Positions 57,833 to 64,000 of a stretch of DNA of 64,000 bases are shown in pieces. The number at the start of each line of letters is the position of its first letter. Within the stretch, counting starts at the first letter, position 1. The notes under the pieces were generated by a model, which was given only the letters and a program-made list of their open reading frames with translations, did no database searches and was not told the DNA's origin. Position numbers and translations under genes: made by a program. Source of the DNA: Streptomyces chartreusis NRRL 3882 (GTDB lineage Bacteria > Actinomycetota > Actinomycetes > Streptomycetales > Streptomycetaceae); the NCBI RefSeq assembly GCF_900236475.1, contig NZ_LT963352.1, positions 1,488,001-1,552,000 on the forward strand, in the 5' to 3' direction.

Positions 57833-58606
57833 GTGCCGGTGGAGATCACCTGGTGGGGTCACGCCACTTGCACGGTCGAGGACTCGAACGTACGCGTGCT
57901 CACCGATCCGCTGTTCGCGCGCCGGCTCGCGCACCTGCGCCGCCGGCGCGGGGACCTGCCGCCTCCCGGCGCCCACCAGGCGGATGTCGCGCTGGTCTCG
58001 CATCTGCACGCCGACCACCTGCATGTGCCGTCGCTGATGCGGCTCGCTCCGGGCACGCGCCTGCTCGTGCCCCGGGGCGCGCGCCGGGCGGTGCCGGGAC
58101 TGCGCCGGCTTTCGCACCTGCGGGTCAGCGAGGTGGCGCCCGGGGACGAGACCCCGGTCGGCGACATCGTCGTTCGGGCCGTGCCCGCGCGGCACGACGG
58201 ACGCCGGCTGCCGCTCGGACCGCACCGCTCCCCCGCGCTCGGCTACGTCATAGCCGGCGAGGCCCGGACGTACTTCGCCGGGGACACCGGGCTGTTCGAC
58301 GGGATGGCCGAGGAGGTCGGGCCGGTGGAGGTGGCGGTGCTGCCGGTGGGCGGCTGGGGGCCGTACCTGGGCGAGGGCCACCTGGACGCGGGCCGGGCGG
58401 CGCAGGCGCTGGCACGGCTGGCGCCGCGCAGTGCGGTGCCGGTGCACTACGGCACGTACTGGCCGATCGGGATGGACGCCGTGCGCCCCCACGAGTTCCA
58501 TGCGCCGGGCGACGAGTTCGTGCGCCTCGCGGCGCGGCACGCGCCCGGCGTGGCGGTGCACCGGCTCGGGCACGGGGAGAGCGTGCGCCTGGAGGTCGCG
58601 CGGTGA
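57833..58606 (+). CDS. Metallo-beta-lactamase-fold hydrolase
   Basis: A 257-residue UlaG-like metal hydrolase. Metal motif HLHADH at residues 57-62, with YFAGDTGLF and PVHYGTYWP supplying further ligands. GTG start with GGAGG 7 bases upstream. Its stop overlaps the DedA start (GTGA at 58603-58606). Substrate unknown; perhaps a phospholipid or nucleotide-type ester given the membrane neighbour. Confidence 0.88.
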   Translation: MPVEITWWGHATCTVEDSNVRVLTDPLFARRLAHLRRRRGDLPPPGAHQADVALVSHLHADHLHVPSLMRLAPGTRLLVPRGARRAVPGLRRLSHLRVSEVAPGDETPVGDIVVRAVPARHDGRRLPLGPHRSPALGYVIAGEARTYFAGDTGLFDGMAEEVGPVEVAVLPVGGWGPYLGEGHLDAGRAAQALARLAPRSAVPVHYGTYWPIGMDAVRPHEFHAPGDEFVRLAARHAPGVAVHRLGHGESVRLEVAR

Positions 58607-59265
58607 TCTGGACCGCGCCCGGGGCGCAGGCCGCCGTGCCTCTGCTCGCCGCGTCGGCCGTCACCCCGGCGTCCGTCGTGCCGGAGTCCACGCAGCAGGC
58701 GATCGGCTACCCCTCGCTCTTCCTGCTGGTGCTGATCGGGGCGCTGGTACCGGTGATCCCGACGGGCGCGCTGGTGAGTTCGGCGGCCGTGGTCGCCTTC
58801 CACCAGACGGCTCCGTTCTCGCTGGCGATGGTGTTCGTGACGGCGTCGCTGGCGGCGTTCCTCGGGGACGCGGCGCTGTACTGGCTGGGGCGGCGCGGGA
58901 TGAAGTCGAAGAACGGCTCGCGCTGGCTGGAGGCGATCCGGGCGCGAGCGCCGGAGGACCGGCTGACGCAGGCGCAGGAGAAACTGGCCGCGCACGGTGT
59001 TGCCGTACTGGTGTTGTCCCGGCTGGTGCCGGCGGGGCGGATTCCGGTGATGCTGGCCTGTCTGATGGCGAGGTGGCCGATGCGCCGCTTCTGGCGCGGG
59101 AACCTGCCGGCCTGTCTGGCCTGGGCCGTGACGTACCAGTTGATCGGGATTCTCGGGGGGTCGTTGTTCGACGAGCCGTGGGAGGGCGTGGTCGCGGCGA
59201 TCGCGCTGACCCTGCTGATCAGCGCGACGCCGAGTCTCTGGAAGCGGGTTCGATCGGCCAGGTGA
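58603..59265 (+). CDS. DedA-family membrane protein
   Basis: A 220-residue multi-pass membrane protein of the DedA/SNARE-associated family, with the typical amphipathic re-entrant helices (LIGALVPVIPTGALVSSAAV; GDAALYWLGRRG; LVLSRLVPAGRIPVMLACLMAR with the family's Arg). DedA proteins flip undecaprenyl or other lipid phosphates and support envelope integrity. Coupled to the upstream MBL hydrolase. Confidence 0.9.
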   Translation: MIWTAPGAQAAVPLLAASAVTPASVVPESTQQAIGYPSLFLLVLIGALVPVIPTGALVSSAAVVAFHQTAPFSLAMVFVTASLAAFLGDAALYWLGRRGMKSKNGSRWLEAIRARAPEDRLTQAQEKLAAHGVAVLVLSRLVPAGRIPVMLACLMARWPMRRFWRGNLPACLAWAVTYQLIGILGGSLFDEPWEGVVAAIALTLLISATPSLWKRVRSAR

Positions 59266-59301
59266 TGTCCCGCAGCGGAGTGCGGGGCCCAGGCGGCTGG
59301 G

Positions 59302-59342
59302 CGCGCCCACGCGGCGGAGCCGCACATCGGCACAGCCCCGCG
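59302..59342 (-). repeat. Dispersed 41-bp repeat, copy 1
   Basis: A 41-base element in the gap between DedA and the second MBL gene. Its complement matches 62641-62681 at 39 of 41 bases. It contains a hairpin GCGGC-tcc-GCCGC. Similar sequences recur between genes in Streptomyces as I recall. It could act as a terminator or mRNA-end element for both convergent genes. Confidence 0.75.
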
Positions 59343-59345
59343 CCC

Positions 59346-60407
59346 CTAGGTGTGCTGCAGTACCCGTGAGCCACCGATGGGCAGGTCCCACAGGTCCTCG
59401 CGGAGCAGGCCCGCCTTTTCCCAGGCCGCGCGGACGCGGGTGAGCGGTTCCAGGACCGGTTCGGCGGAGAGCACGAAGGTGCCCCAGTGCATGGGGGCCA
59501 TCCGCCGGGCGCCGAGGTCCTGGGCGGCCCGGACCGCTTCCTCCGGGTCGCAGTGGACGTCGCTGAGCCACCAGCGCGGGTCGTAGGCGCCGATGGGGAG
59601 GAGGGCGAGGTCGATGCCGGGGTAGCGGCGGCCGATGCGGGAGAACCAGTGGCCGTAGCCCGTGTCGCCCGCGAAGTAGACGCGCTGTCCCTCCCGGTCG
59701 GTCAGGACCCAGCCGCCCCACAGGCTGCGGCAGGTGTCGACGAGGGTGCGCTTGGACCAGTGGTGGGACGGGACGAAGTCGAAGCGGACGCCGTCCAGTT
59801 CGGCCGCCTCCCACCAGTCGAGCTCCGTGACGCGGGTGAAGCGACGGCGGTGGAACCAGCGGGCCAGGCCGGCCGGGACGAACACGGGGGTGTCACGCGG
59901 GAGCCTGCGCAGCGTCGGGGCGTCCAGGTGGTCGTAGTGGTTGTGGCTGATGACGACGGCGTCGACGTGCGGCAGGGCCTCCCAGGGGACGCCCACGGGC
60001 GTGATGCGGGCCGGGGTGCCGAGGATCCGGCGGGACCAGACCGGGTCGGTGAGGACCGTGAGCCCGCCGATGCGCAGGACCCAACTGGCGTGTCCCGCCC
60101 AGGTGACGGCGACCGTGCGGGCGTCGGCGCGGGGCAGGGGGCCGGGGGCGTACGGGAGCCGGGGGATGTCGGCGAGGCCTTCCGGGCCGGGTCTCACGGC
60201 GCCCTCGCGGGCGAAGCGGGCCATGGCCTTCAGGCCGGGGAGCGGTGCGGTCAGCCGGTCGTGGAACGTGCGCGGCCACACCCGGTGTTCGGCCAGTGGT
60301 CTCGGTTCGGCCAGCGGCGGGTACGGGGGCGCGACGGGGGACGGGAGGGCCGCGTCGCCGGCTTCCCGAGTGGTCGTGCTCGTGGTCGACTCGGACTGCT
60401 GCGTCAT
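59346..60407 (-). CDS. NAPE-PLD-like metallo-beta-lactamase-fold hydrolase
   Basis: A 353-residue MBL-fold enzyme related to N-acyl-phosphatidylethanolamine phospholipase D and UlaG. Metal motif ISHNHYDHLD, then VYFAGDTGYGHW and APMHWGTF. The ATG overlaps the stop of the aminotransferase-like gene (ATGA at 60404-60407), with GGGAG upstream. Likely cleaves a phosphodiester in a lipid or related compound. Cytoplasmic; substrate unknown. Confidence 0.87.
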   Translation of the reverse strand: MTQQSESTTSTTTREAGDAALPSPVAPPYPPLAEPRPLAEHRVWPRTFHDRLTAPLPGLKAMARFAREGAVRPGPEGLADIPRLPYAPGPLPRADARTVAVTWAGHASWVLRIGGLTVLTDPVWSRRILGTPARITPVGVPWEALPHVDAVVISHNHYDHLDAPTLRRLPRDTPVFVPAGLARWFHRRRFTRVTELDWWEAAELDGVRFDFVPSHHWSKRTLVDTCRSLWGGWVLTDREGQRVYFAGDTGYGHWFSRIGRRYPGIDLALLPIGAYDPRWWLSDVHCDPEEAVRAAQDLGARRMAPMHWGTFVLSAEPVLEPLTRVRAAWEKAGLLREDLWDLPIGGSRVLQHT

Positions 60408-61651
60408 CGAGGAGGCTCCCATCGCTGAGCGTCGTCGCGGAGATCGTCGAAGGCCGTCTTCAGTTGGATCAACGCGCGGTGCACGTGCGGCAGTTCCAAC
60501 GGCGCTTGTGAGGTGAGGCATTCCGCGCGTTCCGTTTCGGAGCCGGCCAGCAGTGCGCCGGTCGACAGCCGCACGCGCGGGGCTTCGAGCTCGTCGCCGA
60601 AGCGGTGGCCACCGGGCGCGGGCATCCCGAGGCGGGCGGCGAGGAAGTCCTCCAGTTCCTGTGCGTCGCCGACGTCGTGCGCACTCAGCGCGGGACGCAG
60701 CGGAGCGAGGTCGACGTACAGGTGGCGGCCGGCCTGCGGGGGCCGGGCGAGGGCGCCCGCCGCGACGACGGCGGCGTGCGCCTCGGCGGCCAAGCGCGCG
60801 TGCAGGCGCACGGTGGCGGCGACGCGCGCGGTGACCGGTTCCGGTTCCCGCAGGGCGTAGGCGGCCGCCGAGGCGACGGGAGCGGCGACCCGGGCGTCGA
60901 GCGCGGTGAGGACGTCGAGCACGCGCGCGTGGAGGCCGTCGGCATCCTCGCCGGCCGGGAAACGGGCCACCGCGGCCGGCCAGCCGGGCGGGAGGAAGGC
61001 ACCGGCCAGGTCGGTGACGACGGTGACCCGGTCGGGCAGCATCTCGGCGGGGCTGAGCAGCACGGTGTCGTGCGGGTCGTGCAGGGTGTCGCGCCAGGTC
61101 TCGTCGCTGACCAGGTGCAGTCCCTCCCCCTGGGCGGCCTCGACGGTCTCGTGCAGCAGCTCGGGAGGGGCGACGGTGGCCGTGGGGTCGTCGGCGACGG
61201 ACAGCACGAGCAGGCGCGGGTCGCCGCCCTCGGCGCGGACCCGGCGCACGGTCTCCAGCAGGGCGTACGGGTCGGGCACCCCGCCGCTCTCCGGCGGGGT
61301 CGGCACGCGGAAGGCGGGGCGTCCGAGCAGCCGGGCGTACGGCGCCCACCAGGCGGCGCACGGTCTCGGCACGAGGACGTCACCGCCGAGGGCTGCGGTC
61401 AGGGCGAGCAGCAGCGCGGGCGCGCCGGGTCCGGCGGCCACCCGGCCGGGGTCGCAGTGCAATCCGCGCCGGTCCCAGTAGCCGCAGGCGGCCTCCCGCA
61501 GGGCCGGTCCCCCGCCGACCGGCTCGGGATCGCCCCGGGACGCCGCGGCGGCGAGCACGGCGGACAGCTCCGGCAGCACGGGCAGTCCGTCCTCGGGGAG
61601 CGGGGGCCCGAACCGGACGGGGCCGTGACCTTCCGGGTCGGTCCGCCGCAT
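60404..61651 (-). CDS. Aminotransferase class I/II-fold protein lacking the PLP lysine
   Basis: A 415-residue fold-type-I aminotransferase relative: the LVSDETWRD segment (residues 181-188) corresponds to the usual D-E-x-Y. In the class I signature region, TDLAGAFLPPGWPAA, the position of the PLP-binding Lys is Gly217 and that of the phosphate/substrate Arg is Pro225, while spacing is intact. So it probably cannot work as a normal aminotransferase. ATG 61651 with GGAGG 5 bases upstream. Translationally coupled to the NAPE-PLD-like gene. Confidence 0.8.
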   Translation of the reverse strand: MRRTDPEGHGPVRFGPPLPEDGLPVLPELSAVLAAAASRGDPEPVGGGPALREAACGYWDRRGLHCDPGRVAAGPGAPALLLALTAALGGDVLVPRPCAAWWAPYARLLGRPAFRVPTPPESGGVPDPYALLETVRRVRAEGGDPRLLVLSVADDPTATVAPPELLHETVEAAQGEGLHLVSDETWRDTLHDPHDTVLLSPAEMLPDRVTVVTDLAGAFLPPGWPAAVARFPAGEDADGLHARVLDVLTALDARVAAPVASAAAYALREPEPVTARVAATVRLHARLAAEAHAAVVAAGALARPPQAGRHLYVDLAPLRPALSAHDVGDAQELEDFLAARLGMPAPGGHRFGDELEAPRVRLSTGALLAGSETERAECLTSQAPLELPHVHRALIQLKTAFDDLRDDAQRWEPPR

Positions 61652-61826
61652 CCGTACCTCCGCAGTGCCTGGTGCCGTGTCCTGTCGCCCTCGTCCGTGT
61701 CCTCGGCCACTGAGTACCCACGGCGCCGCCACCCCATGGGCGCCCGGCGGGTTGTGACGGTCACAGCATGAGCGGGCCGGGCCGGGGAAGCCGGGGGCTT
61801 CCGGGACGGTGGCGCGCGCCGGGGGG

Positions 61827-62510
61827 TCAGCGGTACGGGTCGCTCTCCCGGTGGCGCAGCCGGTGCACGGCGGCACCGAACGCGCCCGCGATCAGCACTC
61901 CGCCCGCGACCAGTGCGGGCACCGAGTCGGTGAAGGCACCGCCGTCACCGGCACGCACCCCCCGCTGGACGACCGCTCCCCCGCACTCGGTGGAGTGGTG
62001 CCGCGGCTCGTCGTGCGGTTCGTCGGGGCAGGGCCGGCCGGAGGGCTCGTGGGTCGGCTCGTGAGACGGCTTGTGATGTGCCCCTCCGCCGTGGGCCACC
62101 GTGAACGTCGCGCTCCACTCCTTGCCCTCCGCGCCGGGAGCGGCCGGGCAGGTGCCGTCGACGGTCCAGGCCGAGTCCTCGCCGAGGGCGTCGGGGTCAT
62201 CCTCGAAGTTGTCCGCGGGTGCGATGCGGGCCGTGCCCCGGTAGGCCGGGCCGGACACCTCGTCGTCGTTGCCGGTCACCTTGCGCAACGGGACGGTGCC
62301 CTCGTCGAAGGCCTGCGAGGTCGCGTCGATGGTGTCGGGCGGCGGCCCCCCGGTCGGATCACAGCTGACGGAGATGGTGAGCGTCCCCCCGGGCTCCACG
62401 GTGGCCGGACTGACCTCGGCGGCGGGTTCGGCGGCCACGACCGGAGCGAACCCGGTCAGGGCCGAGCCGGCCAGGACTGCGACGGAGAGTGCGTGGCGGG
62501 TGCGGCGCAT
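61827..62510 (-). CDS. Secreted protein with C-terminal membrane anchor, unknown function
   Basis: A 227-residue protein with a signal peptide ending near VVAAEP, a beta-rich domain (residues ~30-140), a His/Pro/Glu-rich linker (HHKPSHEPTHEPSGR), and a C-terminal helix (ALVAGGVLIAGAFGAAV) with a basic tail. There is no LPxTG sorting motif. It likely displays a small domain on the cell surface. I do not recognise the domain. Confidence 0.75.
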   Translation of the reverse strand: MRRTRHALSVAVLAGSALTGFAPVVAAEPAAEVSPATVEPGGTLTISVSCDPTGGPPPDTIDATSQAFDEGTVPLRKVTGNDDEVSGPAYRGTARIAPADNFEDDPDALGEDSAWTVDGTCPAAPGAEGKEWSATFTVAHGGGAHHKPSHEPTHEPSGRPCPDEPHDEPRHHSTECGGAVVQRGVRAGDGGAFTDSVPALVAGGVLIAGAFGAAVHRLRHRESDPYR

Positions 62511-62640
62511 GGCGGGGACTCCTTAGGGCGACGGCAGAATGCCCTCTGCCATCACAGCCCGCCCCCTGGAACGCCGCGCGCGCCCGGGCCCCATTAGCGG
62601 GACGGTGCCCTCCAACCGGGTGAACCGCAACGCCTCAGGA

Positions 62641-62681
62641 CGCGGGGCTGTACCGATGTGCGGCTCCGCCGCGTGTGCGCG
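62641..62681 (+). repeat. Dispersed 41-bp repeat, copy 2
   Basis: The partner of the element at 59302-59342 in the opposite orientation (39 of 41 identical). It lies in the 221-base gap between the sigma factor and the secreted-protein gene, flanked by GGGGCT...AGCCCC arms that could fold into a longer hairpin. Confidence 0.75.
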
Positions 62682-62731
62682 ACAAGCCCCAACGGACCCG
62701 CACCCGCAAAACCGGCGACACCCCCACGGCG

Positions 62732-63526
62732 CTACGCCACATCCCGCATGACCTGCTCCCGAACCCGCCCGCAGCACCGGCTGATCAACCGGGACACGTG
62801 CATCTGCGAGATCCCCAGCTCCTCGGCGATCCGGCTCTGCGTCATGTCCCCGAAGAACCTCATGTACAGAATCGCCCGCTCCCGCTCCGGCAGCGCCGCC
62901 AGCCGCGACTTCACCGCCTCACGGTCCACGACCGTGTCCAGCGCCGGATCCGGCGACCCGAGCGCGTCGCTCAGGGAGTACCCGTCCTCGCTGCCGGGCA
63001 GTTCCGCGTCCAGGGACAGGGCGGTGAAGCTCTCCAGCGCCTCCAGGCCCGTCTTGACGTCCTCCTCGCTCAGCTTCGCGTGCTCGGCGATCTCCGCCAC
63101 GGTGGGCCGCCGGCCGGAGATGGTCTGGGACAGGTCCTGGGAGGCGAACCGGACGCGATTGCGCAGGTCCTGGACGCGACGAGGTACGTGCAGGGTCCAC
63201 ATGTGGTCGCGGAAGTGCCGCTTGATCTCGCCGGTGATGGTGGGCACGGCGTAGCTCTCGAACGCGTTGCCGAGCTCTGGGTCGTAGCGGTCGACGGCCT
63301 TGACCAGGCCGAGGGCCGCGACCTGGCGCAGGTCCTCGAAGCTCTCGCCGCGGCTGCGGAAACGCCCGGCGAGCCGGTCGGCCATGGGCAGCCAGGCCTC
63401 GACGATCTCGTCGCGGAGCGCGTCGCGCTCCGGTCCGGCGGGCAGTGCGGCGAGCCTGCGGAAGGCGTCGGCGGTGTCGGGGGCGTCGTCGTGGGGGTGC
63501 TGCTTCGCGCTGGTGTGGATCGGCAT
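62732..63526 (-). CDS. SigB/SigF-family RNA polymerase sigma factor
   Basis: A 264-residue stress/sporulation-type sigma factor of the B/F/G family. Region 2 (EAWLPMADRLAGRFRSRGES, GLVKAVDRYDPELGNAFESYA), region 3 and region 4 HTH (MTQSRIAEELGISQMHVSRLI) are complete. No anti-sigma gene is adjacent. I chose ATG 63526; the frame is open to 63571. Target genes unknown. Confidence 0.9.
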   Translation of the reverse strand: MPIHTSAKQHPHDDAPDTADAFRRLAALPAGPERDALRDEIVEAWLPMADRLAGRFRSRGESFEDLRQVAALGLVKAVDRYDPELGNAFESYAVPTITGEIKRHFRDHMWTLHVPRRVQDLRNRVRFASQDLSQTISGRRPTVAEIAEHAKLSEEDVKTGLEALESFTALSLDAELPGSEDGYSLSDALGSPDPALDTVVDREAVKSRLAALPERERAILYMRFFGDMTQSRIAEELGISQMHVSRLISRCCGRVREQVMRDVA

Positions 63527-63768
63527 GATGCGTCGCAATTCCCTTACAGGTGCTCTGGGTTGGACGGTCACCGTGGGAGCGCATCACTGGTGCGGACCAG
63601 GAGCGCCGGTGGCGGCGCGAGTCGCCGCTCCCACGGACGTGCCTCCTGTCCGAAGCACTGAGGTGCGCCTGCCCCCGGCCCCCGCCCGCAAACCCGGAGA
63701 GGTTTTCCGCCGTCGCGCAGGGTGACTCGTACTGCTGGCTCTGTCCCCATACGTCCGGGAGGTCGTAC

Positions 63769-64000
63769 ATGAGCACCAAGGTCTCCGACCACGTCCTTGA
63801 GCGGTTGCGCGAGTGGGGGGTCGAGCAGGTCTTCGGCTATCCGGGCGACGGCATCAACGGCCTGCTCGCCGCGTGGGGCCGGGCCGAGAACCAGCCGCGT
63901 TTCGTGCAGTCGCGGCACGAGGAGATGTCCGCGTTCCAGGCGGTCGGCTACGCCAAGTTCAGCGGCCGTCTCGGAGTGTGCACGGCCACGTCCGGGCCGG
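63769..64000 (+). CDS. Thiamine-pyrophosphate-dependent enzyme (pyruvate oxidase/acetolactate synthase-like), N-terminal part
   Basis: The first 77 residues of a TPP enzyme, cut by the window end. EQVFGYPGDGINGLLAAWGR and the catalytic Glu region VQSRHEEMSAFQAVGYAKFSG are characteristic of the POX/ALS family. ATG 63769 has GGGAGG 6 bases upstream. Similar proteins act as pyruvate oxidases or unknown TPP decarboxylases; the rest is needed to decide. Confidence 0.88.
   Translation, partial: MSTKVSDHVLERLREWGVEQVFGYPGDGINGLLAAWGRAENQPRFVQSRHEEMSAFQAVGYAKFSGRLGVCTATSGP

Overview
The window is high-GC actinobacterial DNA, almost certainly a Streptomyces chromosome. Third codon positions are nearly all G or C, GTG and TTG starts are common, and secreted polysaccharide-degrading enzymes carry family-2 cellulose-binding modules. 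It also holds a perfect CebR/CelR-type operator (TGGGAGCGCTCCCA), an HspR-type half site, rare TTA codons of the kind that make genes depend on bldA tRNA, and dispersed GC-rich repeats between genes. Gene order reminds me of the SCO65xx region of S. coelicolor, but that is memory and not a search.

Left part (1-13.4 kb, minus strand). A UbiA-type prenyltransferase, cut by the window edge, is translationally coupled to an inositol-3-phosphate-synthase-like gene. Upstream is a sugar operon: ROK regulator, RbsA/RbsC/RbsB-like ABC importer, Gfo/Idh/MocA oxidoreductase, xylose-isomerase-like TIM barrel, secreted PQQ-type sugar dehydrogenase with PKD and CBM6-like domains, and a lipoprotein joining ThuA to a DUF1080 (3-keto-disaccharide hydrolase) domain. 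Together these suggest use of a glycoside by way of 3-keto sugars.

One-carbon part (13.6-24.1 kb). A hotdog thioesterase, a FadR-type GntR regulator, a FabH-like ketosynthase, an oxalate/formate-family MFS transporter with a 46-residue partner protein, a PanE-like reductase and a NAD-linked formate dehydrogenase with its FdhD maturation factor. The catalytic subunit of the dehydrogenase is split: its N-terminal Fe4S4 segment sits at the end of the diaphorase-type iron-sulfur subunit, two genes downstream. A shared 9-base motif lies upstream of both the GntR gene and the transporter.

Middle part (24.1-34.9 kb). A MarR regulator divergent from a quinone-oxidoreductase-like gene, a secreted sialidase with a TTA codon, a DUF4185-like protein, a BASS-type transporter divergent from a LysR regulator, an acyl-CoA ligase, an aldo/keto reductase and a methyltransferase with a histidine-rich N terminus.

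Plant cell wall part (35-44.9 kb). GH6 cellobiohydrolase, divergent from GH48 cellulase and GH74 xyloglucanase, with CelR boxes between them, then a PL11 rhamnogalacturonan lyase. A short, previously easy-to-miss ORF for a secreted peptide lies in front of GH6, and both contain a TTA codon.

Right part (44.9-64 kb). A WYL regulator, two small unknown proteins, methyltransferase, pterin dehydratase, two XRE regulators, an orphan NarJ-like chaperone, a second-type DnaK with a HAIR-like operator, GDPD, a CorA-like membrane protein, OsmC, a membrane alkaline-phosphatase-fold enzyme, a remnant-like serine-recombinase domain, two metallo-beta-lactamase-fold enzymes, DedA, an aminotransferase-fold protein without its PLP lysine, a membrane-anchored secreted protein, a SigB-family sigma factor and the start of a TPP enzyme. 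No rRNA, tRNA, CRISPR array or complete mobile element was seen. The only gene-poor stretch over 300 bases (36790-37190) is the cellulase control region, described below.
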